From positions 17,724 to 37,020 of the forward strand of contig DBAZ01000068.1 of NCBI GenBank assembly GCA_002291945.1: 19,297 bases of DNA, given 5' to 3'. Origin of the DNA: Tepidimonas sp. UBA997. GTDB lineage: Bacteria > Pseudomonadota > Gammaproteobacteria > Burkholderiales > Burkholderiaceae_C. Positions 6,483 to 14,881 of the stretch are shown here, piece by piece. Position 1 is the first letter of the stretch; each line of letters opens with the position of its first letter. The position numbers were made by a program, and so were the translations under genes. Below the pieces are notes generated by a model. The model made no database searches. It was not told the DNA's origin and saw only the letters and a list, made by a program, of their open reading frames with translations.

Positions 6483-6488
6483 TAAAAT
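6483..6488 (+). promoter_or_regulatory. Possible -10 box of pyrH
   Basis: TAAAAT lies 25 bp before the pyrH start codon and just after the tsf terminator, where a new promoter is expected. No clear -35 is visible at 16-18 bp, where the terminator stem lies. This call rests on position and one hexamer. Confidence 0.35.
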
Positions 6489-6513
6489 CAACGGTTATTT
6501 TCCTAGAGGTCTT

Positions 6514-7224
6514 ATGCCTGCCCACAAGCGCATTCTTCTGAAGTTGTCTGGCGAAGCCCTGATGGGTGACGACGCCTTCGGCATCAACCGAGCCACCATC
6601 GAGCGCATCGTGGGCGAGGTGGCCGAGGTGAACCGGCTCGGTGTCGAGGTGGCCGTGGTGATCGGTGGCGGTAACATTTTCCGCGGGGTGGCAGGCGGTT
6701 CGGTGGGCATGGAGCGTGCCACTGCCGACTACATGGGGATGCTAGCCACGGTGATGAATTCGCTGGCGCTGGGCGATGCCATGAATCGTGCCGGGTTGAC
6801 CGCGCGCGTCATGTCGGCGATTGCCATCGAGCAGGTGGTCGAGCCCTATGTGCGCCCCAAGGCCTTGCAATACCTCGAAGAAGGCAAGGTGGTGATTTTT
6901 GCCGCTGGCACGGGCAACCCCTTCTTCACCACCGACACCGCTGCGGCTTTGCGGGGTGCCGAAATCGGCGCTGCGATCGTGCTCAAGGCGACCAAGGTCG
7001 ATGGCGTCTATAGCGCTGACCCGAAGAAGGATGCAGCGGCAACGCGCTACCAGTCGATCAGCTTTGACGAAGCCATGGCGCGCCAGTTGCAGGTCATGGA
7101 TGCCACCGCCTTCGCCCTGTGCCGCGACCAGAACCTGCCCGTCAAGGTGTTCAGCATATTCAAGCCCGGTGCCTTGCGCCGTGTGGTCATGGGTGAAGAC
7201 GAGGGCACGCTGGTGCATGTCTGA
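6514..7224 (+). CDS. pyrH: Uridylate kinase (UMP kinase)
   Basis: Hexameric amino-acid-kinase-fold enzyme that phosphorylates UMP to UDP with ATP in pyrimidine nucleotide synthesis. The protein has 236 residues (E. coli 241). Visible motifs are KLSGEAL at 10-16 for phosphate binding, VVIGGGNIFRG near 48-58, GMERATADYMGMLATVMN in the UMP-binding region, and AGTGNPFFTTDTAAALRG near 130-147. KATKVDGVYSADPKK, near 158-172, is typical of the ATP-binding part. The ATG at 6514 has AGAGG 4 nt upstream (6505-6509). It heads the second block of the run after the tsf terminator, and frr lies 59 nt downstream. A weak imperfect GGGC/GCCC hairpin (about 7249-7266) sits in that gap. Confidence 0.98.
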   Translation: MPAHKRILLKLSGEALMGDDAFGINRATIERIVGEVAEVNRLGVEVAVVIGGGNIFRGVAGGSVGMERATADYMGMLATVMNSLALGDAMNRAGLTARVMSAIAIEQVVEPYVRPKALQYLEEGKVVIFAAGTGNPFFTTDTAAALRGAEIGAAIVLKATKVDGVYSADPKKDAAATRYQSISFDEAMARQLQVMDATAFALCRDQNLPVKVFSIFKPGALRRVVMGEDEGTLVHV

Positions 7225-7283
7225 AGCATGCCCGGTGGATGCGGTTTTTCGGGCGCACGATGGTGCCCTTTCTGAGGTGAGTC

Positions 7284-7844
7284 ATGCAAATCCCTGACAT
7301 CAAGAAAAACGCCGATCACAAGATGAACGCCTCGCTGGAGGCCCTCAAAGCCAACTTGGCCAAGGTGCGTACCGGACGCGCCAATCCGGCCTTGCTCGAC
7401 ACGGTGCAGGTCGAATACTACGGCGCACTGCTGCCTATCTCGCAGGTGGCGAATCTGTCGCTGCTCGATGGCCGCACCATCGGCGTGGCGCCTTGGGAAA
7501 AGGGCATGGGGGCCAAAATCGAGAAGGCCATCCGTGAATCCGATCTGGGTCTGAATCCGGCTTCGCAGGGCGACCTGATTCGGGTGCCGATTCCGGCCAT
7601 GACGGAAGAACGCCGCAAGGAACTCACCAAACTGGTCAAGGGTGAGGGCGAGCAAAGCAAGATCGCCATCCGCAATTTGCGCCGCGACGCCAACGAGCAA
7701 GTCAAAAAACTGGTCAAGGACAAACTGGCTTCCGAGGACGATGAGCGCCGCACCCAGGACGAGATTCAGAAGCTGACCGACCGCATGATTGTCGAGGTTG
7801 ACAAGATCGTCGCGGCCAAAGAACAGGACATCATGGCCATCTGA
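7284..7844 (+). CDS. frr: Ribosome recycling factor
   Basis: Works with EF-G to split the post-termination ribosome so subunits can be reused. The protein has 186 residues, against 185 in E. coli. It has the family's helical N terminus (SLEALKANLAKVRTGRANP, residues about 13-31, containing the conserved KVRTGRA). The beta-rich domain II includes YYGALLPISQVANLS, and domain I follows with PAMTEERRKEL and RNLRRDANEQVKKL. GAGGTGA just upstream gives a good ribosome-binding site. Only 27 nt separate it from uppS. No terminator is seen after it, so read-through into the envelope genes is likely. Confidence 0.98.
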   Translation: MQIPDIKKNADHKMNASLEALKANLAKVRTGRANPALLDTVQVEYYGALLPISQVANLSLLDGRTIGVAPWEKGMGAKIEKAIRESDLGLNPASQGDLIRVPIPAMTEERRKELTKLVKGEGEQSKIAIRNLRRDANEQVKKLVKDKLASEDDERRTQDEIQKLTDRMIVEVDKIVAAKEQDIMAI

Positions 7845-7871
7845 CCTCGGGGTCGATGACTAGGCTGCGGC

Positions 7872-8603
7872 ATGAACAGCGCCCCCACGGTTTGCGTGCC
7901 ACACCACGTGGCGATCGTCATGGATGGCAACGGCCGCTGGGCCAAGCAGCGGCTGCTGCCTCGCCTGGCCGGGCACCGCCAAGGCTTGGAAAAACTGCGC
8001 GAAGTGGTGCGTTGGTCGATCGAGTCCGGCGTCAAGGTGCTGACGGTGTTTGCGTTTTCGTCAGAAAACTGGCGTCGCCCCAGCGATGAAGTCAGTGGCT
8101 TGATGGGGCTGCTGGCCAAGGCCTTGGATCGGGAAGTGTCCGCCCTCGATGAGGCGGGCGTTCGCTTGCATTTTCCAGGTGATCGGGCCGCATTGTCCGA
8201 ACCCCTGCAAATGAGCCTGCTGGCGGCCCAACAGCAGACCGCGCCCAACCAGACCCTGGTGCTGAACGTCTGCTTCAACTATGGCGGGCGCTGGGACATC
8301 GCCCAAGCCGCTCGCCACCTGGTTGCGCAGGACATCGAAATCACCGAAGCGGCGCTGGCGCAGGCGCTGGCCCTGAGTCATGTGCCCGACCCGGATTTGC
8401 TGATCCGTACCGGCGGCGAGCAGCGGCTGAGCAATTTCCTGCTCTGGCAGATGGCCTACAGCGAGTTATTTTTTACCCATGCGCTCTGGCCGGCCTTCGA
8501 CAAACCGACTTTTTTGGCCGCCTTGCACGCCTATGCCACCCGCGAGAGGCGCTTTGGCCGGATTTCCGAGCAGTTGGCATCCACGGCCGTTGCCGCCGTC
8601 TGA
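7872..8603 (+). CDS. uppS: Undecaprenyl diphosphate synthase (cis-prenyltransferase)
   Basis: Adds eight isopentenyl units in cis to farnesyl diphosphate to make the C55 carrier lipid for peptidoglycan, O-antigen and similar polymers. The protein has 243 residues (E. coli 253). Signature blocks are IVMDGNGRWAK at 15-25 with catalytic Asp18, the H-R-x-G segment near 35-38, FAFSSENWRRP at 60-70, NVCFNYGGRWD near 132-142, and RTGGEQRLSNFLLWQ at 179-193, which binds the diphosphate of IPP. The ATG at 7872 is set by the family start, and its Shine-Dalgarno is weak (AGG at 7862-7864). cdsA follows after 8 nt. Confidence 0.97.
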   Translation: MNSAPTVCVPHHVAIVMDGNGRWAKQRLLPRLAGHRQGLEKLREVVRWSIESGVKVLTVFAFSSENWRRPSDEVSGLMGLLAKALDREVSALDEAGVRLHFPGDRAALSEPLQMSLLAAQQQTAPNQTLVLNVCFNYGGRWDIAQAARHLVAQDIEITEAALAQALALSHVPDPDLLIRTGGEQRLSNFLLWQMAYSELFFTHALWPAFDKPTFLAALHAYATRERRFGRISEQLASTAVAAV

Positions 8604-8611
8604 AGAGCGGC

Positions 8612-9442
8612 ATGTTCAAACACCGCGTGATCACGTCGCTCGTCTTGCTGGCTATTTTGCTTCCGGCGCTGTTCTATGCATCGCCTGTGCCTTTCGTCGG
8701 GGTGACGCTGTTGCTGATCGGGGTCGCCGGATGGGAGTGGGCACGGCTCAATGGGTGTAGGCAATGGGTGGCTCGGGCAGCGGGCTTCGGTCTGGGTCTG
8801 GGCCTGGCCTCTGTGTGGTGGTGGGTCGGTCCGGATGTCGATAGCCGCCTCATCTGGCTGCTGGCGAGCCTGATCTGGCTGCTGGCCACCCCCTGGCTGC
8901 TGTACCGCGGTGTCGCGGGTTGGCCGGCCATTCCACGTGTCCTGCGGCTGACCATAGGCTGGTTGCTGCTGGCTGCGGCCTGGTGGGCGCTGGTGCAGGC
9001 GTGGGTGATGGGAGTCGGCATGTTGCTGAGCATCCTGTTGCTGGTCTGGGTGGCCGACATCGCGGCCTACTTCGGCGGCAAGGCTTTCGGGCGGCACAAA
9101 CTGGCCCCACGAATCAGTCCGAGCAAAACCTGGGAGGGCGCGATCAGTGGCTGGGTGGGGGTGACGGTGCTGTTTTTCGTCTGGGTCTGGGGCTTGTCGG
9201 CCTGGTCTGAGCGCCAGCTTTTCGGTGTGCTCTGGGCTTGGAGCCAGCCGCTGCTGGCAATGGCCGCCTTGTGGTTGCTGGTGGCCATGAGCGTGGCGGG
9301 GGATCTGGTCGAGTCGCTGGTCAAGCGCAGTGCGGGCCGCAAGGACTCCAGCAGCTTGATGCCGGGTCACGGCGGGGTGCTCGACCGTATCGATGCCCTG
9401 CTGCCCGTCTTGCCCCTGGCCATGTGGATGGTGTCGTGGTGA
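8612..9442 (+). CDS. cdsA: Phosphatidate cytidylyltransferase (CDP-diacylglycerol synthase)
   Basis: Inner-membrane enzyme that joins CTP and phosphatidic acid to give CDP-diacylglycerol, the branch point to phosphatidylethanolamine and phosphatidylglycerol. The protein has 276 residues (E. coli 285) and is almost entirely hydrophobic, with about seven to eight membrane segments. The C-terminal family signature is complete at 235-261: S-L-V-K-R, then R-K-D, then P-G-H-G-G-V-L-D-R-I-D. The cytoplasmic block WVADIAAYFGGKAFGRHKL and SPSKTWEGAISG also match. It starts 8 nt after uppS and ends 19 nt before dxr. It is unusually rich in Trp and Leu. Confidence 0.97.
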   Translation: MFKHRVITSLVLLAILLPALFYASPVPFVGVTLLLIGVAGWEWARLNGCRQWVARAAGFGLGLGLASVWWWVGPDVDSRLIWLLASLIWLLATPWLLYRGVAGWPAIPRVLRLTIGWLLLAAAWWALVQAWVMGVGMLLSILLLVWVADIAAYFGGKAFGRHKLAPRISPSKTWEGAISGWVGVTVLFFVWVWGLSAWSERQLFGVLWAWSQPLLAMAALWLLVAMSVAGDLVESLVKRSAGRKDSSSLMPGHGGVLDRIDALLPVLPLAMWMVSW

Positions 9443-9461
9443 TGGGTGCAGGAGCCAAGCG

Positions 9462-10649
9462 ATGCAGCAACTGACGGTTCTGGGTGCCACCGGCTCCATC
9501 GGCAGCAGCACGCTCGATGTGGTGCGCCGCCATCGGGACCGCTATGCGGTGTTTGCCCTGACGGCAGCGCGTCAGGTCGATGTGCTGGCGCGGCAGTGCC
9601 TGGAGTTCAAGGCCCGCTACGCCGTGATCACCGAGCCGCACGCCGCACAACTCCAGTCGGCCCTGCGCACGCTGGGGGCGAGCACCCAAGTTCTGGTCGG
9701 GCCGGACGCCTTGTGCGAGGTCGCCTCAGCAGCGGAGGTGGATGTGGTGATGGCCGCCATCGTCGGGGCCGCTGGCCTGCCGCCTTGTGTGGCGGCAGCC
9801 CGCAGCGGCAAGAAGCTGCTGCTGGCCAACAAGGAGGCGCTGGTGGTCGGCGGACGCTGGTTCATGGAACTGGTTCATGCCGGTGGTGCCACGCTGATTC
9901 CCATCGACAGCGAGCACTCTGCCGTGTTCCAGTCCTTGCCCGAGTCGCCGTCAACCTGGTCGAGCCGGGTGGAAAAAATCATCCTCACCGCGTCGGGCGG
10001 CCCATTTCGCCAGCGCGATCCATCGACTCTGGCTGGCGTCACGCCCGACCAAGCCTGTGCCCACCCCAACTGGGTGATGGGCCGCAAGATTTCGGTGGAT
10101 TCTGCCACCATGATGAACAAGGCGCTGGAAGTCATCGAGGCGCATTACCTGTTTGGTCTGTCGCCGCAGCAGATCGAGGTGGTGATACACCCCCAAAGCG
10201 TGATTCATTCGATGGTGCAGTACCGCGACGGCTCGGTGCTGGCGCAACTGGGCACGCCGGACATGCGGGTGCCGATTGCCTATGGCCTGAGCTGGCCCGA
10301 GCGCATCCTATCCGGTGCTGCGCCGCCGAACTTTGCCACCATCGGGGCCTTGACTTTCGAGGCACCGTCTCGTGACCGCTTCCCCGGCCTGTTCCTGGCC
10401 TGGGATGCGCTGCAAGCGCCTGCAGGCACGACGGCGGTGCTCAATGCCGCCAACGAAGTGGCGGTGGCGTCGTTCCTGGCCGGGCAACTGGGTTTTGACC
10501 AGATCCATGCGGTCAACCATGCCACTTTGTCGGCGCTGCTGCCCTCCAACCCCGATGGCCTCGAGGCCTTGCTCGAACTCGATGCCGCCGCACGACGGCT
10601 GGCGCAGCAGCAGGTCAGCCTGCGTTCTGGGGGGGCTGATCGATGTTGA
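9462..10649 (+). CDS. dxr: 1-deoxy-D-xylulose 5-phosphate reductoisomerase
   Basis: First committed step of the MEP isoprenoid pathway: NADPH-dependent rearrangement and reduction of DXP to MEP. The protein has 395 residues (E. coli 398). It carries the NADPH-binding GATGSIGSSTL at 8-18, LLANKEALVVGG near 120-131, and metal ligands Asp149 and Glu151 in IDSEHSAVF. It also has the flexible-loop region TASGGPF, NWVMGRKISVDSATMMNKALE at 203-223, and HPQSVIHSMV at 233-242. The ATG at 9462 is chosen because AGGAG stands 7 nt upstream and the family N terminus begins there. Longer in-frame starts would run back into cdsA. The stop overlaps the rseP start by 7 nt. A G7 run (10629-10635) lies in its last codons. 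Confidence 0.98.
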   Translation: MQQLTVLGATGSIGSSTLDVVRRHRDRYAVFALTAARQVDVLARQCLEFKARYAVITEPHAAQLQSALRTLGASTQVLVGPDALCEVASAAEVDVVMAAIVGAAGLPPCVAAARSGKKLLLANKEALVVGGRWFMELVHAGGATLIPIDSEHSAVFQSLPESPSTWSSRVEKIILTASGGPFRQRDPSTLAGVTPDQACAHPNWVMGRKISVDSATMMNKALEVIEAHYLFGLSPQQIEVVIHPQSVIHSMVQYRDGSVLAQLGTPDMRVPIAYGLSWPERILSGAAPPNFATIGALTFEAPSRDRFPGLFLAWDALQAPAGTTAVLNAANEVAVASFLAGQLGFDQIHAVNHATLSALLPSNPDGLEALLELDAAARRLAQQQVSLRSGGADRC

Positions 10650-12004
10650 CCCTGCTTGCATTCATTGCCGCGCTGGCGCTGCTGATCGCCGTCCACGAAT
10701 ATGGCCACTACCGGGTCGCGCTGGCTTGCGGCGTCAAAGTGTTGCGTTTCTCGATTGGTTTTGGCAAACCGATTTGGTGTCGGCAGTCGGCCAACGGGAC
10801 GGAATTCGTGGTCGCGGTATTGCCCCTGGGGGGCTACGTCCGCATGCTCGACGAGCGCGAAGGCCCGGTGCCGCTCGAAGATCGGCCTCGGGCCTTCAAT
10901 AATCAGTCGCTGCGCAAGCGCACCGCCATCGTGGCGGCAGGCCCTGCAGCCAACCTGTTGCTGGCGATTTTTCTGTACGCCTTGGTGGCCTGGACGGGCG
11001 TTCAGGCACCAAAGCCCATCATCTCCGAGCCGGCGGCGGGTTCTTTGGCGCAGCGGGCCGGCTTGCAGGGCGGAGACTGGATTCTGGGCACCCAAGCCGC
11101 AGGCGCATCCTTGCATCCACTGGAGTCGTTCGACGAGTTGCGCTGGCGCTTGACCCGTTCTGCGCTCGATGGGCAGGATCTGATCCTGCATGTGGGTGAT
11201 GCATCGGGGCGCGTCACGCGCCAAGTAACGCTGGAATTGTCGGCACTGCCGGTGCGCGACGCCGATGCCCGATTGTTCGAGCGTATCGGGCTGCTTGCTC
11301 CCTGGTCGGCCCCTGAGGTTGGTCGCCTGCTGGCTGGCGGGGCCGCGCAAACAGCCGGTTTGCAAGCCGGTGACCGCGTCCTGTCGGTCAACGGCAGTCC
11401 GGTCGCCGATGGCCAGCAACTGCGAGCCTGGATACGTGCTTCCGTCACTGCAGACGGACAGTCCCTGCCGCAGCGCTGGATGGTCGAGCGCGGGGCGCAG
11501 GTACTGGCTGTCGATGTCCAGCCCAAGCCCGAGCAGGTCGATGGAGTCTGGGTGGGCCGGGTGGGTGCCTACATCGGTGCGGCCCCGGCCATGCTGACGC
11601 TGACTTACGGGCCTCTGGAAGGGATGTGGCACGGGGTGGTGAGGACTTGGGAGGTGGCTGCCCTGACGGTGCGCATGCTGTATCGGATGCTCACCGGAGA
11701 GGCGTCCTTGCAGAACCTCAGCGGGCCGATCACGATTGCCGACTACGCCGGTCAGTCCGCCAGCATGGGTTTGACCTCCTATCTGCTGTTCCTGGCTTTG
11801 ATCAGCGTCAGCCTGGGGGTGCTCAACCTGCTGCCGTTGCCGGTTCTGGACGGGGGGCACCTGATGTATTATCTGTGGGAAGCGGTGACAGGCCGACCCG
11901 TGTCCGACCTCTGGATGGATCGCCTGCAGCGTGCTGGCATGGTGCTGCTGCTGGGACTCATGTCGATCGCCATATTCAACGATGTTGCCCGGTTGCTGGG
12001 CTGA
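10643..12004 (+). CDS. rseP: RseP-type site-2 intramembrane zinc metalloprotease
   Basis: Inner-membrane protease of the S2P (M50) family. In E. coli it cleaves the anti-sigma factor RseA after DegS, releasing sigma-E, and also clears signal-peptide remnants. The protein has 453 residues (E. coli 450). The zinc motif HEYGH is at 18-22 in the first membrane segment, and the third zinc ligand is Asp403 in NLLPLPVLDGGH (395-406). Two periplasmic PDZ domains lie between, each with an AGLQ-G-GD core (about residues 130-145 and 235-255). The ATG overlaps the end of dxr as ATGTTGA, so translation is coupled, and the upstream G7 run may serve as ribosome-binding site. The target in this organism is inferred, not seen. 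Confidence 0.96.
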   Translation: MLTLLAFIAALALLIAVHEYGHYRVALACGVKVLRFSIGFGKPIWCRQSANGTEFVVAVLPLGGYVRMLDEREGPVPLEDRPRAFNNQSLRKRTAIVAAGPAANLLLAIFLYALVAWTGVQAPKPIISEPAAGSLAQRAGLQGGDWILGTQAAGASLHPLESFDELRWRLTRSALDGQDLILHVGDASGRVTRQVTLELSALPVRDADARLFERIGLLAPWSAPEVGRLLAGGAAQTAGLQAGDRVLSVNGSPVADGQQLRAWIRASVTADGQSLPQRWMVERGAQVLAVDVQPKPEQVDGVWVGRVGAYIGAAPAMLTLTYGPLEGMWHGVVRTWEVAALTVRMLYRMLTGEASLQNLSGPITIADYAGQSASMGLTSYLLFLALISVSLGVLNLLPLPVLDGGHLMYYLWEAVTGRPVSDLWMDRLQRAGMVLLLGLMSIAIFNDVARLLG

Positions 12005-12017
12005 AACCTGTATTTTC

Positions 12018-14336
12018 ATGAAACACAAGCCAACCCGTATGCGGGGAGTTGCCTGGGGCGCTCTGTTGACCACCTTGGTGGCTGCGCTGCCCGCTTGGGC
12101 GGTGAGTCCCTTTACCTTGCGCGACATACGGGTCGAAGGGCTGCAGCGGGTGGAGCCGGGAACCATCTTTGCTTCGCTGCCCTTTCGGGTTGGCGACACC
12201 TTCTCCGACGAACAAGGCTCGGCTGCCATTCGTTCCCTGTTCGGCCTGGGCCTGTTTTCGGACGTTCGTCTGCAAGTCGATGGCGACGTGCTGGTGGTGA
12301 TCGTGGAAGAACGCCCGACGGTGGCGGGCATCACTTTTTCGGGCATACGCGAGTTCGACAACGAGGTGCTGCGGCGCGCCCTGCGCGATGTCGGCCTGAC
12401 CGAAGGTCGCCCCTTCGACCGCGCACTGGCGGATCGGGCCGAGCAGGAGCTCAAGCGCCAATACCTCAACCGGAGCATGTACGCGGTGGATGTCACCGCC
12501 ACCGTGACGCCGATCGAGCGCAACCGGGTGAATATCGACTTCAGTGTGGTCGAAGGCGATGTCACGCGCATCCGCGAAATCCGGGTCGTGGGCAACGAAG
12601 CGTTCAGCGACTCGACGCTGCGCGGGCTGTTCGACCTCAACACCGGTAACTGGCTGAGCTGGTACACCCGATCCGACCGCTACTCACGGGCACGACTCAA
12701 TGCCGACCTCGAAACCCTGCGCTCGCACTACCTGACGCGTGGGTTTCTGGAGTTTTCCATCGACTCCACCCAGGTGGCCATCACCCCGGGCAAGGAGCAC
12801 ATGTCGATCACCGTCAACATCACCGAAGGCAAGCGCTTCGTGGTGTCTAGCGTGCGGCTGGAGGGGGACTTCCTCGGGCGCGAAGACGATTTCAAGTCCC
12901 TGATCCAGATTCGACCCGGCCAGGCCTACAACGCCGAGGACGTGGCCGACACCACCCGTGCCTTCACCGACTATTTCGGCACGTTTGGCTATGCATTCGC
13001 CCGCGTCGAGGCCGTGCCAGAGATCGACCGCGACAATGCCGCCGTGGCTATCGTGCTGCAGGCCCAGCCGTCCCGCCGGGCCTACGTGCGCCGTATCGAT
13101 ATCCAAGGCAACAACCGCACCCGCGACGAGGTGATCCGGCGCGAATTCCGCCAACTCGAATCGTCCTGGTTCGACAGTGACCGCATCCGCATCTCCCGCG
13201 ACCGGGTGGATCGCCTCGGCTTTTTCACCCGGGTCGCCATCGACACCCGTGAAGTCCCTGATGCGCCCGATCAGGTTGACCTGGTGGTCACGGTCGAGGA
13301 ACGCCCGACCGGCAATCTGTCGCTCGGTGCCGGGTTTTCTCAGGCCGAGGGGCTGTCGCTGGTGGCAGGGATTCAACAGGAAAACGTGTTTGGCAGCGGG
13401 AACTTCCTCGGTTTGAACCTCAATACCAGCGACTACAACCGGCAGTTTTCCTTGTCCACGGTCAACCCTTATTTCACCCAGGACGGCATTTCCCGGTCTT
13501 TTGACTTCTACTACCGCACCACACGGCCATTGTCCTCGCAAGAGGGGGACTATCGGCTGGTCACGCCCGGGGCGCGGGTCCGATTCGGTGTGCCTTTCAC
13601 CGAAAACGACACCGTTTTCTTTGGCATCGGCATCGAACAAACCCGAATCGAGCCTGGCCGGGGGTTGCCTGATGCCTACCGGCGCTTCATCAACGATTTC
13701 GGCACCTCGGCTTCGTCGGTGCCACTGACGGTAGGCTGGTCGCGTGACAGTCGCGACAGCGCCCTGGTGCCGACCGAAGGACGACTGATACGCTTGAATG
13801 CCGAACTGGGCGTTGGCGGTGACACCCGCTACACCCGCTTCAGTGGGCAGTACCAGCACTACATCCCCCTGAACCGCCAGTTCACCCTGGCATTGAATGC
13901 GGAAGCGGGCTGGGGCAAGGGTCTGGGTGGACGCCCCTTCCCGTTGTTCAAGAACTTCTTTGGTGGCGGCCTGGGCTCCGTGCGCGGTTTCGAGCAGGGT
14001 ACCTTGGGCGGCACCAGTGGCATCGACGGCAATCTCAGTACCCTGTCTTACATTGGCGGATCGCGTATGGTCTTGCTGAATACCGAAATCATTGCACCCT
14101 TCCCCGGCGCCGGCAATGACCGCACCTTGCGCATGTTTGGTTTCTTCGACGTCGGCAACGTCTCGGATGACTTCCGCCAATCCACCAAACTATCCGATCT
14201 GCGTGCCTCGGTGGGTATAGGCATCAGTTGGATATCGCCGGTGGGGCCGCTTAGAATCGCCTATGCACAACCGGTGCGCAAGTTTCCCAACGACAAACCC
14301 CAAAGTGTTCAATTCCAGATCGGAACCTCTTTTTGA
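12018..14336 (+). CDS. bamA: Outer-membrane protein assembly factor BamA
   Basis: Central Omp85 component of the BAM complex, which folds beta-barrel proteins into the outer membrane. The predicted precursor has 772 residues, with a signal peptide cleaved after AWA at residue 28. Five POTRA domains follow at about 31-98, 99-178, 181-270, 272-349 and 352-428. The first begins FTLRDIRVEGLQRV. The C-terminal 16-strand barrel contains the conserved VRGF motif at 655-658. The protein ends in Phe (QSVQFQIGTSF), the beta-signal. ATG 12018 was chosen because it gives a normal signal peptide; ATG 12039 is an alternative. No clear Shine-Dalgarno is visible, and the gene starts 13 nt after rseP. skp overlaps its stop by 1 nt. 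Confidence 0.97.
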   Translation: MKHKPTRMRGVAWGALLTTLVAALPAWAVSPFTLRDIRVEGLQRVEPGTIFASLPFRVGDTFSDEQGSAAIRSLFGLGLFSDVRLQVDGDVLVVIVEERPTVAGITFSGIREFDNEVLRRALRDVGLTEGRPFDRALADRAEQELKRQYLNRSMYAVDVTATVTPIERNRVNIDFSVVEGDVTRIREIRVVGNEAFSDSTLRGLFDLNTGNWLSWYTRSDRYSRARLNADLETLRSHYLTRGFLEFSIDSTQVAITPGKEHMSITVNITEGKRFVVSSVRLEGDFLGREDDFKSLIQIRPGQAYNAEDVADTTRAFTDYFGTFGYAFARVEAVPEIDRDNAAVAIVLQAQPSRRAYVRRIDIQGNNRTRDEVIRREFRQLESSWFDSDRIRISRDRVDRLGFFTRVAIDTREVPDAPDQVDLVVTVEERPTGNLSLGAGFSQAEGLSLVAGIQQENVFGSGNFLGLNLNTSDYNRQFSLSTVNPYFTQDGISRSFDFYYRTTRPLSSQEGDYRLVTPGARVRFGVPFTENDTVFFGIGIEQTRIEPGRGLPDAYRRFINDFGTSASSVPLTVGWSRDSRDSALVPTEGRLIRLNAELGVGGDTRYTRFSGQYQHYIPLNRQFTLALNAEAGWGKGLGGRPFPLFKNFFGGGLGSVRGFEQGTLGGTSGIDGNLSTLSYIGGSRMVLLNTEIIAPFPGAGNDRTLRMFGFFDVGNVSDDFRQSTKLSDLRASVGIGISWISPVGPLRIAYAQPVRKFPNDKPQSVQFQIGTSF

Positions 14337-14866
14337 TGAAACTCCTCTCATTTGACGTGATACGCCGTGCTCTCACGGTCCTGGTGCTCGGTTTGGCAGC
14401 GGCTACCGCAACGGTCAGTGCAACTGCGCAAGATTTCAAAATTGGTTTCGTCAATATCGACCGCATCTTCCGTGACTCGGCACCGGCGCGTGCGGCACAA
14501 ACCAAGCTGGAGCAGGAGTTCTCGCGCCGCGAGCGGGAGATTGAAAACCTCAGGGCCCAGCTCCGCACCGCTTCCGAGACCTTTGAGCGCGAAGGCCCCA
14601 CGCTTTCCGAAACCCAGCGCGTGACACGCCAGCGTCAACTGGTGGATCTGGATCGCGACTTCCAAAGACGCAGCCGCGAATTTCAGGAAGATCTGAATCT
14701 GCGCAAAAACGAAGAACTCCAACAGGTGCTGGAACGCGCCAATCGCGTCATCCGCCAGATTGCGGAAGCCGAACGGTTCGATCTCATCATCCAGGAAGCG
14801 GTGTACATCAATCCCCGCCACGACATCACCGACAAGGTGCTCGCCGGGCTCAACGGTGCGCGTTGA
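14336..14866 (+). CDS. skp: Skp/OmpH-family periplasmic chaperone
   Basis: Trimeric periplasmic holdase that carries unfolded outer-membrane proteins to BamA. The 176-residue precursor has a signal peptide (hydrophobic core VLVLGLAAATATVSATA, cleavage near residue 31). Then comes the family's conserved start of the mature protein, KIGFVNIDRIFRDS. A long charged helical stretch, about residues 50-150 and rich in Glu, Arg and Gln, forms the coiled-coil arms. The end, DLIIQEAVYINPRHDITDKV, returns to the trimer core as in E. coli Skp (161 residues). The ATG overlaps the bamA stop by one base (TGATG). A TTG one codon earlier is in frame but unlikely to be used. Its neighbours fit a joint role in outer-membrane assembly. 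Confidence 0.94.
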   Translation: MKLLSFDVIRRALTVLVLGLAAATATVSATAQDFKIGFVNIDRIFRDSAPARAAQTKLEQEFSRREREIENLRAQLRTASETFEREGPTLSETQRVTRQRQLVDLDRDFQRRSREFQEDLNLRKNEELQQVLERANRVIRQIAEAERFDLIIQEAVYINPRHDITDKVLAGLNGAR

Positions 14867-14881
14867 CGGCAGGCCGCATTC

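Noticed and set aside
8531..9511. 326-codon minus-strand frame opposite cdsA
   Set aside because: The translation is almost all Gln, Pro, His and Arg, the complement of Leu/Trp-rich membrane codons; not a real protein.
10280..12667. 795-codon open frame on the minus strand across dxr, rseP and bamA
   Set aside because: It lies opposite three well-identified genes, has a low-complexity Gln/His/Arg/Pro-rich translation and no family motif. Long antisense frames are expected in GC-rich coding DNA.
12684..14180. 498-codon minus-strand frame opposite bamA
   Set aside because: Same reason: it mirrors bamA codon structure and shows no recognisable domain or ribosome-binding site.
14322..14350. GGAACC resembling a sigma-E -35 element at the bamA-skp boundary
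   Set aside because: The best -10-like match would fall inside the skp coding start with poor spacing, so it could not serve skp.
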